From CAZIOH01 sp964540815 (GTDB lineage: Bacteria > Myxococcota_A > Polyangia > Fen-1088), in assembly GCA_964540815.1 (NCBI GenBank), contig CAZIOH010000051.1, forward strand, positions 1 to 45,188: a stretch of 45,188 nucleotides of DNA, written 5' to 3'. The translations under genes and the position numbers were made by a program. Within the stretch, counting starts at the first letter, position 1. The number at the start of each line of letters is the position of its first letter. Positions 34,447 through 43,061 of the stretch are shown here, piece after piece. The notes beneath the pieces were generated by a model. That model was not told the origin of the DNA. It saw nothing but the letters and a program-made list of their open reading frames with translations, and did not search any database.

Positions 34447-35517
34447 ATGAAGGAACGGCGCTCGTGGTGGCAGCGGCTCGTGACGCTGGTCGGGCTCGGA
34501 TATCCCGTGGCCTTGGTGCTGGTGATCGTCGCGCTGCGCTTCGTCGGCGAGCGCTGGTGGCCCATCGCGGTGATGCTCTATCTGCCGCGGCTGGGGTTCG
34601 CGCTGCCGCTCCCGTTCGTGGTGCTGGCGCTGCTGCTCGCCCGGCGACCCTGGTTGCTGGCGGTTCAGCTGGGGTCGCTGTGGCTGCTGCTGGTGCCGCT
34701 CATGGGGCTGCGGCTCGGCGGACACGCCAGCCCGAGCGCCGTCGGGCGAAACCTGCGGATCTTCAGCTACAACGTCGACTCGGGTCGGCGCGGGCTGCCC
34801 ATCATCGTCGGCCAGATGCGCGCCTCGAGCGCGGACGTGATGCTCCTGCAGGAGGCCGCCGGGATCGATCCCGCGGAGGTCGAGGCGGGGCTGACCGGGT
34901 TTCATGTCGAGGCCTCCGGGCAGTTCGTGATCGCCAGCCGCTGGCCGATCCTCGAGACGCTGGCCCCACCGAAGCTGCCGGTGGGGGGCGTGCCGCGCTC
35001 GCCACGCTTCATGCGCTATCTGGTCGAGACGCCGGCCGGGCCGGTGCGCATCTACAGCGTCCACCCCATCTCCCCGCGCGAGGGGCTGGACGAGCTGCGC
35101 GGCGAAGGCCTGCGGGGAGAGCTCCGCCGGGGACGCCTGTTCAATCCGCGGGCGGAGCAGCTGGTGAAGGCCAACGTGGTCCTGCGCTCGGCCCAGTTGC
35201 AGGCCATCGCCGAGGACGCGGCGCGCGCGACGGTGCCGGTGGTGCTGGCTGGCGACACCAACCTGCCGGGCCTGAGCTGGTTGCTCGCGCGCTGGTTTGG
35301 AAGCTTCCCCGACGGCTTCGACGAGGTCGGGCGCGGATTCGGGTACACCTTCCCGGCGCCCAGGCACCCGTGGATGCGCATCGATCGGATCCGGGTGGTC
35401 CGCGGACTGCGGTTCACGAGCTTCTCGGTGGACCGGACGCCCGGGTCGGACCATCAGGCGGTGATCGCGGACATCGAGCTCGACGCGGGCCCGCGCGCGA
35501 ACGCCACGGCGCCGTGA
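34447..35517 (+). CDS. Membrane-anchored endonuclease/exonuclease/phosphatase-family protein
   Basis: A 356-residue protein with three hydrophobic segments at the N-terminus (about 11-31, 38-66 and 68-90), then a DNase I-like domain, probably on the periplasmic side. Motifs of the family: RIFSYNVDSG (N109), DVMLLQE (E136), SVHPIS, VLAGDTNLP and the final SDHQAVIADIEL. Catalytic residues are therefore present. The family acts on phosphodiesters or phosphomonoesters of DNA, lipids or sugars, and the substrate is not readable. ATG 34447 is chosen for its G-rich ribosome binding site; ATG 34438 is the alternative. Its end converges on the cytochrome gene. Confidence 0.88.
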   Translation: MKERRSWWQRLVTLVGLGYPVALVLVIVALRFVGERWWPIAVMLYLPRLGFALPLPFVVLALLLARRPWLLAVQLGSLWLLLVPLMGLRLGGHASPSAVGRNLRIFSYNVDSGRRGLPIIVGQMRASSADVMLLQEAAGIDPAEVEAGLTGFHVEASGQFVIASRWPILETLAPPKLPVGGVPRSPRFMRYLVETPAGPVRIYSVHPISPREGLDELRGEGLRGELRRGRLFNPRAEQLVKANVVLRSAQLQAIAEDAARATVPVVLAGDTNLPGLSWLLARWFGSFPDGFDEVGRGFGYTFPAPRHPWMRIDRIRVVRGLRFTSFSVDRTPGSDHQAVIADIELDAGPRANATAP

Positions 35518-35536
35518 GCCGCCGCTCACCGGCGGC
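35518..35536. terminator. Hairpin after the EEP-family gene
   Basis: GCCGCCG (35518-35524), loop CTCAC, CGGCGGC (35530-35536): a perfect 7-bp GC stem placed right after the stop, between two convergent genes. No T-run. A bidirectional terminator is plausible. Confidence 0.5.
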
Positions 35537-35586
35537 GGGCAGATCTCACGACGCCGGTGCGGGCATCGGACCGGCGTCGGTGGTGG

Positions 35587-37236
35587 CTATCCGGTCGGCT
35601 TCGAGCCGGGGACGCCATGACCGGGGCCGACGATCTGCTTCATGGCATCCCCGAGGTCGAAGGTGCCGCGGCTCTGGTCCGGGGTGTGGCAGCCGAGGCA
35701 CACCGTGCCGGCCACCTTGCGCGAGGTTCCGTGATGGCTGTTCGGGGCGCGCATGTGGGTGACGCTCGGGCCGTGACAGGCCTCGCATCCCACGTCGGCG
35801 AAGAAGGTGTACGCGGTCTTGAGGTTGCGGGTTCCGCCCGGGGCCAGGAAGCCCGTGAGGTGACAGCCGAGACACTCGGGTTGGCGATCGTGGCCGCCGG
35901 TCTTGAGGGTCTCGAGGGCGTGGGCGTGGTCCGTGCCGCGCCACTGCACGTCCTGATGCTGGTGGCAGAACGCGCATCCGGCGCTGCTCCCGTAGTCCCA
36001 GTTCTCGAAGGCCTCGCTGTTGGCGTTGGCGGCGGTGGGGAAGCCGGATTCGTTGGCGAGGTGCCCGTTGTCGACGATGTGGGTGGTCAGGATGCGCCCG
36101 ATCAGCGCGACCCCGAGCTGTTCTGGCAGCTCGGACGTGATCGGGACCACGCGATCCTCGAGGCGAGCGCTCGCGCCGCCGAGGCCGCCGGCGTCGGGCC
36201 GCGGCCAGAAGGAATCGATCCGTCCCACGGTGTTGCCAAGGGCACCGGCCTGCACGATGGCGGGGCGCTCGATGGGTCGAGAGGTCGAGGTCGTCGAGGT
36301 CGTCGACGATGCGGCCGCCCCGGCGGCGCCGTTGGCCGCGAGCCCGTCGTCGTGACCCACCACCACCACGTCGACCGCCGTGGGGCCGCTCGCCAGCCCG
36401 GCGCCGGCCAGGATCTGTCGCACGCGGCCGGGCCCTCCGTCGGCGTGGATCAGCGCCACCAGGAAGCTCGCCCCGTGGGCCCGGAGGTCGGCGGCGGCCG
36501 AGCGTGCGGCGGACACCGCGTCCCCGAACGCGAAGCCTGCGTGGCGCAGATGCTCGATCGCCGCGGGGGACAGATCGACCACCCCGAAGATGCCCACTTG
36601 CCGCCCGCCTCCTTCGTCCACCAGGCGCGTGGCCTCGAAGAGCGGCTTTTGCCCCGAAGGCGGTGACGCCTCGCCGAGGTTGGCCGCGACCATCGTCACC
36701 TTGGTGTCGGCCAGCAGGGATCGCAGCGCGTCCGCGCCCATCGCGAGCTCCCGTTCACCGGGCACCATCGCGTCGATGCCCATGCGCTTGAAGGCGGTGA
36801 GGACGGTGCGCGCGCGGAGATCCAGCCCGGCCGCGGAGCCCACGTCGAGCTCCGGCGCGTCGGCGATGGTCGCCACCGCGTCGCCGGCGTCCACCAGCAG
36901 CAGGCCGACGCCACTGACCCGCGTCTCATCGAGGAGCGACGCCCGGCGCGACAGACCTCCACGGGCGTTGGCATCGGTCCCGCTTGGCGCATAGTGTCCA
37001 CGCTCGTCGGCTCCGTAGAAGATCACCAGCCCCGGGGGCTCGGGCCCTGTGAGGGGCCGGGACGCCTCGCCTGGAGCCGGGGGCGCGGAGCTCTGCCGGG
37101 TGCATCCGAGCACTGGCCACCCTGTGCCTGCGAGGGTCAGCAGGGAGAGGGCGAGGGCGATGGGGTGGGCAGGGGCCGGGGAGGTGACGGCGGCCTTGGC
37201 GGAGACGCGCCGGATCACGGTCGGCGAGACGGTCAT
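35587..37236 (-). CDS. Exported fusion of a degenerate 5'-nucleotidase-like domain and a four-haem cytochrome c
   Basis: A 549-residue protein with a lipoprotein-like signal (LGC, Cys45). Residues about 68-330 follow the plan of UshA-type metallophosphatases, but ligand positions are changed: the usual ND-x-H site reads ADER (76-79), GNH(D/E) reads PGERE (159-163), and GH(T/S)H reads GHDD, while VDAGD (115-119) is kept. Residues 420-549 carry four c-type haem motifs: CAFCH (421-425), CLGCH (455-459), CEACH (484-488) and CLGCH (513-517), with spacing like cytochrome c554/NrfB-type proteins. It should be a periplasmic electron carrier; the phosphatase half probably no longer hydrolyses. Upstream lies a minisatellite. 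Confidence 0.85.
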   Translation of the reverse strand: MTVSPTVIRRVSAKAAVTSPAPAHPIALALSLLTLAGTGWPVLGCTRQSSAPPAPGEASRPLTGPEPPGLVIFYGADERGHYAPSGTDANARGGLSRRASLLDETRVSGVGLLLVDAGDAVATIADAPELDVGSAAGLDLRARTVLTAFKRMGIDAMVPGERELAMGADALRSLLADTKVTMVAANLGEASPPSGQKPLFEATRLVDEGGGRQVGIFGVVDLSPAAIEHLRHAGFAFGDAVSAARSAAADLRAHGASFLVALIHADGGPGRVRQILAGAGLASGPTAVDVVVVGHDDGLAANGAAGAAASSTTSTTSTSRPIERPAIVQAGALGNTVGRIDSFWPRPDAGGLGGASARLEDRVVPITSELPEQLGVALIGRILTTHIVDNGHLANESGFPTAANANSEAFENWDYGSSAGCAFCHQHQDVQWRGTDHAHALETLKTGGHDRQPECLGCHLTGFLAPGGTRNLKTAYTFFADVGCEACHGPSVTHMRAPNSHHGTSRKVAGTVCLGCHTPDQSRGTFDLGDAMKQIVGPGHGVPGSKPTG

Positions 37237-37259
37237 GGCGTTTCATCCTACCGCAGAGT

Positions 37260-37393
37260 CGCCCGCCGTCGCTCGACAGAGTGCTCGCCGCCGCTCGACA
37301 GAGTCGCTCGCCGCCGCTCGACAGAGTCGCTCGCCGTCGCTCGACAGAGTCGCTCGCCGTCGCTCGACAGAGTGCTCGCCGTCGCTCGACAGA
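37260..37393. repeat. Six-copy 22-23-base tandem repeat in a divergent promoter region
   Basis: Units start at 37260, 37283, 37305, 37328, 37351 and 37374; each is of the form (C)GCTCGCC-GYC-GCTCGACAGAGT. Two units are exactly identical and the others differ by one to three bases or by the leading C. The array fills most of the gap between the divergent cytochrome gene (start 37236) and the WxxGxW gene (start 37543). It is a direct tandem array without spacers, so not CRISPR. Confidence 0.92.
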
Positions 37394-37542
37394 ACGGGTT
37401 TTCGATCGTGACGCGCGCCCGGCGCCGTGGTAGCGGACTCGCACGTGGACGTGCGGGCCCGGTCCATCCGGACCGGCACACGTCAGAGATCTCGAACACC
37501 ATCGAACCTCAAACCGCGTCACGCGCCCTGGAGAGAAAACCA

Positions 37543-38331
37543 ATGACTCGAGAAAGGATCGAGCGCGTCAGCGTTCATCGGCGGTCGACCCCGTGGACAC
37601 GGTCGCTGGCTGGGTTGCTCGGCGTTCCCACGCTGCTGCTCGGCATGGGCCGGCCCGTCTGGGCACACGAGCACGACGAGCACCACGCCGGGGCGCCGCG
37701 AGAGCGCCAGGAACGTCACGAGGAGCACAAGGAGCGCAAGGAGATCCGCAACGAGGAGCGACACGAGGAGCGCGTCGAGCGGCGCGAGGAGCATGGTCGC
37801 CCCGTCGGCGGTGTTCCCGTCCGGGTGGGGCCGCCGCCGGGGGCTCGCCCCGCGCCGATGGTCAACGTGGCGCCGGTGCGCGGCCCCGCGCCGCGCTTCG
37901 CGCCACCGCCACCGGTGGCCGAGCGTCCCCAGAGTCGTCCCGGTTACGTGTGGGCGCACGGATACCACGAGTGGCGGGGCGATCGCTACGTCTGGGTTCC
38001 GGGCCGCCTCGAGCCCGAGCGCCCCGGCTACGTGTGGACGCCGCCGAGGTGGGAGCTGCAAGGGGGGCTCTTCGTGTCCATCCCGGGCGGGTGGTTCGCC
38101 CTCGAGGCGCAGCCCGTCGCACCTCCCCCTCCGCCTCCGCCCGAGCCCATCGTCGAGGTGCGCCCCGGCATGATCTGGATCCCCGGCTTCTACGACTGGC
38201 GTGGGGGCGGGTACGCCTGGGTCCCCGGACGCTGGGAGGCAGAACGCCCACACGAGCGCTGGCATCCAGGCAGGTGGGAGCGTGTCGGCAACCACTGGGC
38301 CTGGCACAACGGCGGCTGGCACCGGCACTGA
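37543..38331 (+). CDS. Exported His/Glu/Arg-rich WxxGxW-repeat protein
   Basis: A 262-residue exported protein. The signal peptide ends about at A41 (RPVWA), giving a mature N-terminus HEHDEHH. A highly charged region (42-86) is dense in His, Glu and Arg. From about 130 on come aromatic repeats of the YxWxxGxW kind: PGYVWAHGYHEW, YVWVPGRL, IWIPGFYDW, YAWVPGRWEAERP and WAWHNGGWH. Such proteins are common, poorly understood envelope proteins. Its position just upstream of a metal efflux operon and its His-rich N-terminus suggest metal binding; that is inference. GGAGAG precedes the ATG. Confidence 0.82.
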   Translation: MTRERIERVSVHRRSTPWTRSLAGLLGVPTLLLGMGRPVWAHEHDEHHAGAPRERQERHEEHKERKEIRNEERHEERVERREEHGRPVGGVPVRVGPPPGARPAPMVNVAPVRGPAPRFAPPPPVAERPQSRPGYVWAHGYHEWRGDRYVWVPGRLEPERPGYVWTPPRWELQGGLFVSIPGGWFALEAQPVAPPPPPPPEPIVEVRPGMIWIPGFYDWRGGGYAWVPGRWEAERPHERWHPGRWERVGNHWAWHNGGWHRH

Positions 38332-38396
38332 AAACCGGGAGCGACCGGGTCGAGACGAGGTGTGGGCTCACCGCCTCGAAGCGCCTTGATGTGGTC

Positions 38397-38427
38397 GAAA
38401 CTTTCTTGGGGCCCGGGTGAAAGTTTC
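38397..38427. promoter_or_regulatory. Inverted repeat upstream of the metal efflux operon
   Basis: GAAACTTTC (38397-38405), 13-base spacer containing GGGCCC, GAAAGTTTC (38419-38427). The 9-bp dyad is perfect, and each arm is itself almost palindromic. It lies 130 bases before the RND start and after the WxxGxW stop. A regulator operator is more likely than a terminator, because the stem is AT-rich and not followed by a clean T-run. No metal-regulator gene is in the window. Confidence 0.55.
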
Positions 38428-38555
38428 TTTCGTGCCAGCGCGCGGTCGAGCGAGGAAGATCCCGCGATTCGAACCGGATCCCACGGGCACTGTTCTTGCG
38501 TGACCGCGCCTGGCGGCAACCTCGTCCTCGTCCTAATTGGGCGTGCCGCCATCAC

Positions 38556-41500
38556 ATGCTCAACAAGCTCATCGACTTCGCCGTGCACAGGCGGGCACTC
38601 GCGCTCGCCATCAGCTTCAGCTTCGCGCTCTTCGGTGCCTACACCTTCACCAAGCTGAAGATCGAAGCCTTCCCCGATGTCACCAACGTGCAGGTGATGG
38701 TCATCACCCTGTACCCCGGGCAGGCCGCCGAGGAGGTCGAGAAGAAGGTCACCATCCCCGTCGAGCGCGCCTTGACCGGAGCGCCCCGGGTCCTGGTCCA
38801 GCGCTCGATCACCTCGTTCGGGTTGTCCCAGGTCATCCTGACCTTCGAGGACGGCGTCGACATCTACTGGGCACGCCAGCAGGTGGCGGAGAGGTTGCCG
38901 GACGCCGAGCTGCCGGGCGGGGTCGAGCCTCAGCTCGGACCCAACGATACGCCCGTCGGCCAGATCTATCAGTACACCCTCGAGAGCGACCACCACTCGC
39001 CGAGCGAGATGCGCAGCTGGCAGGAGTGGGTGGTGGCGCGACACCTCATGCGCGCGCCCGGTGTGGCCGATGTGGTGAGCTTTGGTGGGTTCATCAAGGA
39101 GTACCACGTGCTCGCCGATCCGGCCAAGCTGCGCAACACCGGCCTCGCCCTCAAGGACCTGATCGATGCCATCGACCAGTCGAACGGGTCGACCTCGGGC
39201 GGGTACATGGCGCACGGGGAGTCGGAGTTCGTGGTGCGCGCGCGCGGCTACCTGCACTCCGCCCAGGACATCGAGGACACGGTGGTGCGGGTGAACGCCG
39301 GCACCCCGATCCTGGTCCGCAACGTCGCCAAGGTGGTCGAGGCCTTCACCCCGCCGCGTGGGGCGGTGGCTCGCGGCGAGGAGATCGACTCGGTCGAGGG
39401 CACCATCCTCCTGCGCCGGGGCGAGAACCCCAAGGACGTCCTCAACGAGGTGCACGCGGTGATCGCCCGCGTGAACCGCGACGTGCTCCCGAAGGGCATG
39501 CGCATCGTCCCCTTCTACGATCGCACGCGGCTGGTGGACACCACGCTGCTCACGGTGGGCCACAACATGCTCGAGGGCGTGCTGCTCGTGACCCTGGTGC
39601 TGTGGCTGTTCCTGCGGGCCATCAGCGGGTCGCTGGCGGTGGCGGTGACCATGCCGCTCGCGCTCCTGACCGCGTTCGTGGGGCTCTACTACGCCGGCGT
39701 GCCGGCCAACCTCCTGTCGATGGGGGCGATCGACTTCGGCATCCTGCTCGACGGCGCGGTGATCATGGTCGAGAACGCCTACCGCCACCTGGCGGAGGAA
39801 CAACCTCCCCCCGACCGGGTGCCCGAGGTGGTGGCGCGCGCCGCCAAGGAGGTCGTGCGGCCGACCCTCTTCTCGATGTCGATCATCGCGGCCGCCATGA
39901 TGCCGATCTTCACGCTCGAGCGGGTCGAGGGGCGGATCTTCCGGCCGGTGGCCCTCACCTACGCCTTCGCGCTCCTGGGGGCGCTGTTCTTCACGATGCT
40001 CTGCGTGCCGGCCCTCACCACCGTCTTGCTCAAGAACCGCCACGTCAAGGAGACCGAGCCGGGGTTCCTGATCTTCCTGCGGGCCCGCTATCTCACCGGC
40101 CTGCGGGTGGCCCTCAAGTACCCCATCACCACCCGCCTGGCGGGCTTCGTGGTGCTGGGCGTGGCCATCTGGCTCTTCCCCAAGCTCGGGACCGAGTTCT
40201 TGCCCGAGATGAACGAGGGGGACATCCACATCACGGTGACCATGCCGAGCGCGGTGGCCCTCAACCGCGGGGCGGACCTCTTGCGCGACACCCGCCTCGC
40301 CTTGCTGAACTTCCCGGAGGTCAAGGACGTCCTCACCGAGCAGGGACACCCCGAGGATGGCACCGACGACGAGGCGCCCAACCAGGCCGAGACTTTCGTG
40401 ATGATGAAGCCCGAGTCGGAGTGGCCGCGCGGCGCCGCCCACCGCGAGAAGGCGCAGATCGTCGAGGCCATGCGGGCCGAGCTCGAGCGGCGGCCCGGGG
40501 TCCAGTACAACTTCAGCCAGCCCATCAAGGATCGCGTGGAGGAGTCCATCTCCGGCATCCGCGGTCAGATCGTGGTCAAGATCTACGGGGAGGATCTGGC
40601 GCTCATGCACGAGAAGCTGGAGGACGTGCGCCGCATCCTCGACTCGACGCGCGGCTCGCGCGACGTGGAGATCTACCGCGCGGGGACCGCCCAGCACATC
40701 GTGGCCGACATCAATCGTCGCACCATCGCCCGCTACGGCATGCAGGTGCGCGACGTGGAGGACGTGGTCGAGAGCTCCCTGGCGGGCAAGCTGGCCACCG
40801 AGATGTGGGAGGGCGAGCGAAAGGTCGGGGTGCGGGTCAAGCTGCCGGGGGTGACCGAGGGGGATGCCTATTCGGTCGGGCGCCTCGACATCCCGGTGGG
40901 GACCGACGGTCAGGCCCACGTCCCGCTCGCGTCGCTCGCCAGCGTGCACGTGGACGTCGGCCGCACCCAGATCAACCGTGAACAGGGCGGGCGCTTCCTG
41001 GCCATCAAGTGCAACATCGCCGGCCGGGACATGGGCTCGTTCGTGGACGAAGCCCAGAGTCGGGTGCGCCGCGAGGTGCACCTGCCCGAGGGGTATTTCC
41101 TGACCTGGGGTGGCGAGTTCGAGAATCAGCGCCGGGCCATGAAGCGCCTCGAGATCATCGTGCCGGTGTCGATCATCGTGATCTTCTGCCTGCTCTACTT
41201 CACGTTCCGCGCGGTGTTGCCGGCGCTGGTGGTGTTGCTGGACGTCCCGTTCGCCACGGTGGGGGGGGTGTTCGCGCTCTACTTCACCCACACCGAGCTG
41301 TCGGTCTCGGCGGCGGTCGGCTTCATCACGCTGTTCGGGGTGGCGGTGATGGATGGGGTGCTGCTGATCCTCTACGTGCGGCAGGCCGCCGAGAAGACCC
41401 CGGACAGTCAGGACGCCATCGTGCAGGCGGTCTCGCAGCGCCTGCGGCCCGTGCTGATGACGGCCCTGCTGGCATCGCTGGGGCTGTTGCCAGCGGCCAT

Positions 41501-41675
41501 GTCGCACGCCATTGGATCCGACACCCAGCGCCCCTTCGCCATCGTGATCATCGGGGGGCTCATCTCGTCGACCCTGCTGACCATGTTGCTGTTGCCCACG
41601 CTCTACGAGCTGGCGGATCGCTGGTTCGGCACGGGGTTTCGTCGGCGACAGCTCGCGCGGCGGAGGGTGGCGTGA
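38556..41675 (+). CDS. Heavy-metal-efflux RND pump (CzcA/CusA family)
   Basis: A 1039-residue inner-membrane proton antiporter with twelve expected helices and two large periplasmic loops. TM4 has the heavy-metal-specific triad D393, D399 and E406 in AIDFGILLDGAVIMVEN, with CzcA spacing. N-terminal blocks AFPDVTNVQV and YPGQAAEEVEKKVTIPVE, and EMNEGDIHI, are also typical. The CusA methionine in the IRNRIDMLS region is replaced (KDRVEESISG), which argues for a divalent ion rather than Cu(I)/Ag(I). The metal is not determined. ATG 38556 (MLNKLIDFAVHRR) is the family-like start though its ribosome binding site is weak. It overlaps the channel gene by four bases. Confidence 0.94.
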   Translation: MLNKLIDFAVHRRALALAISFSFALFGAYTFTKLKIEAFPDVTNVQVMVITLYPGQAAEEVEKKVTIPVERALTGAPRVLVQRSITSFGLSQVILTFEDGVDIYWARQQVAERLPDAELPGGVEPQLGPNDTPVGQIYQYTLESDHHSPSEMRSWQEWVVARHLMRAPGVADVVSFGGFIKEYHVLADPAKLRNTGLALKDLIDAIDQSNGSTSGGYMAHGESEFVVRARGYLHSAQDIEDTVVRVNAGTPILVRNVAKVVEAFTPPRGAVARGEEIDSVEGTILLRRGENPKDVLNEVHAVIARVNRDVLPKGMRIVPFYDRTRLVDTTLLTVGHNMLEGVLLVTLVLWLFLRAISGSLAVAVTMPLALLTAFVGLYYAGVPANLLSMGAIDFGILLDGAVIMVENAYRHLAEEQPPPDRVPEVVARAAKEVVRPTLFSMSIIAAAMMPIFTLERVEGRIFRPVALTYAFALLGALFFTMLCVPALTTVLLKNRHVKETEPGFLIFLRARYLTGLRVALKYPITTRLAGFVVLGVAIWLFPKLGTEFLPEMNEGDIHITVTMPSAVALNRGADLLRDTRLALLNFPEVKDVLTEQGHPEDGTDDEAPNQAETFVMMKPESEWPRGAAHREKAQIVEAMRAELERRPGVQYNFSQPIKDRVEESISGIRGQIVVKIYGEDLALMHEKLEDVRRILDSTRGSRDVEIYRAGTAQHIVADINRRTIARYGMQVRDVEDVVESSLAGKLATEMWEGERKVGVRVKLPGVTEGDAYSVGRLDIPVGTDGQAHVPLASLASVHVDVGRTQINREQGGRFLAIKCNIAGRDMGSFVDEAQSRVRREVHLPEGYFLTWGGEFENQRRAMKRLEIIVPVSIIVIFCLLYFTFRAVLPALVVLLDVPFATVGGVFALYFTHTELSVSAAVGFITLFGVAVMDGVLLILYVRQAAEKTPDSQDAIVQAVSQRLRPVLMTALLASLGLLPAAMSHAIGSDTQRPFAIVIIGGLISSTLLTMLLLPTLYELADRWFGTGFRRRQLARRRVA

Positions 41676-43057
41676 GGCGCCGCGGCGGTCTGCGGGGGGC
41701 GTGCCTCGGTGCCGGGCTGGCATTGGCGTGGCTGTCGGGCACGGCCTCGGGGGCGGGGCTCGACAACGACGTCACCGCCGACGTCCCCGCCGCTCCGGCC
41801 GAGGCGGCTGGTCTTCTGACCATGGAGCAGGCGGTGGCGCTGGCGCTCGCGCGGAACCGGGACGTCATCGCGGCCAAGCTGGAGATCGCGGCATCCGAGC
41901 TGGATGTGGTGGCGGCTCGGGTCTACCCGAACCCGACCTTGCAGTACAGCGTCGGCAACCTGGTCCTCGGACGCGGCAACTCCCAGCCGCCGGCCGGGCT
42001 CAATCCCGGCTTCTGGGACCAGCCCGTTCAGAACGTGGGGCTGTCGGAGATCATCGACGTGTGGTCGAAGCGCGGCGCACGGCTGCGGGCCGCCAGCCGG
42101 GGGGTCGCGCTCCGGCGGCTGGTGGTCGAGGACGCCCTGCGGGAGATCGTCCACGGCGTGCGGTCGGCCTTCGCGGACGTCTTGCGGGCCGCGGCCGAGC
42201 GCGATCTCGCCCACGAGGTCGCCGCCCGCTACGCGGAGACCGTGCGCATCTCGCGGGCCCGGTTCCAGGCCGGGGACATGTCGGAGGCCGAGCTGCGCAA
42301 GATCGAGCTCGAGGGGTTGAAGTACGACAACCAGGTGACCGACGCCGACATGCAGGCCGACCTCGAGCGCAACCGGCTGATGGCCATCCTGGGGTTTGCG
42401 CCAGGCGCGCCCCTGCCGGCGGCCGATCCGCGGGACGAGGCGTCGCGCCCGTCGTACGACCTGGCGGCGCTGACCCGGCGGGCGCTCGAGCGGCGGCCGG
42501 ATCTGCGGGCCACGGCGGCGGCCGGGGACGTGGCGAGCGCCCAGCTCGTGGCGGCCACGCGCGAGGCCTACCCGGATCTCTCGGTGGGCTTCAACTACAC
42601 GCACGACAGCTTCACCGTCTCGGGTGACAACCCGAACACGCTCGGACTCAGCCTGTCCGTGCCGCTCCCGGTCTTCGATCGCAACCAGGCCAACCGGCGG
42701 CGGGCCGAGCTCGATCAGCGCCGGGCCGAGAACGACGCCGAGCGGGTCCGCATCCGGGTGGAGCACGACGTGGCGGACGCCGTTCGGCGGACCGTGCGCT
42801 CGGAGAGGCTGCTCCTTGCCTTCGAGGGGGAAGCGGCCCCAGCGGCGACCGCCGGGGCGGGCGCGCCAGGGGGAATGCTCGGTCGGGCCGAGACCGCGCT
42901 GCGGGTGGCCGAGCGCTCTTACAAGTCGGGCGCCACCTCGTTGCTCGAGCTCCTCGAGGCGCAGCGAACGTACCTCGAGACCCGTGCCCAGTATCTGACC
43001 GCGCTCTACGACTTCCGACAGGCCAAGGTGGACTTGATCCACGCGATAGGAGATTAG
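41672..43057 (+). CDS. TolC-family outer-membrane efflux channel (CzcC/CusC-like)
   Basis: A 461-residue outer-membrane factor. GTG 41672 overlaps the RND stop as GTGA, has GGAGGG 5 bases upstream and yields a clean signal peptide (RRRGGLRGAC... ending TASGAG). Two TolC-type repeats follow, with long amphipathic helices and the typical starts LTMEQAVALALARNRDVIAA and DLAALTRRALERRPDLRA, ending YLTALYDFRQAKVDLIHAIG. It provides the exit duct for the pump. It contains a short Ala/Gly/Pro-rich insert near 390-405. Confidence 0.93.
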   Translation: MRRRGGLRGACLGAGLALAWLSGTASGAGLDNDVTADVPAAPAEAAGLLTMEQAVALALARNRDVIAAKLEIAASELDVVAARVYPNPTLQYSVGNLVLGRGNSQPPAGLNPGFWDQPVQNVGLSEIIDVWSKRGARLRAASRGVALRRLVVEDALREIVHGVRSAFADVLRAAAERDLAHEVAARYAETVRISRARFQAGDMSEAELRKIELEGLKYDNQVTDADMQADLERNRLMAILGFAPGAPLPAADPRDEASRPSYDLAALTRRALERRPDLRATAAAGDVASAQLVAATREAYPDLSVGFNYTHDSFTVSGDNPNTLGLSLSVPLPVFDRNQANRRRAELDQRRAENDAERVRIRVEHDVADAVRRTVRSERLLLAFEGEAAPAATAGAGAPGGMLGRAETALRVAERSYKSGATSLLELLEAQRTYLETRAQYLTALYDFRQAKVDLIHAIGD

Positions 43058-43061
43058 ACCC

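Noticed and set aside
32158..35529. Long minus-strand open frame (1123 codons) over urtE end, glmS and the EEP gene
   Set aside because: Covers three real plus-strand genes; its residues are low-complexity shadow and no motif is recognisable.
37260..37393. CRISPR array
   Set aside because: Units are directly adjacent with no spacers, and no cas genes are present.
38190..41723. Long minus-strand open frame (1177 codons) antisense to the RND pump
   Set aside because: Composition shadow of a GC-rich gene: rich in His/Arg/Gly/Asp, no domain, and the plus strand encodes a clear RND protein.
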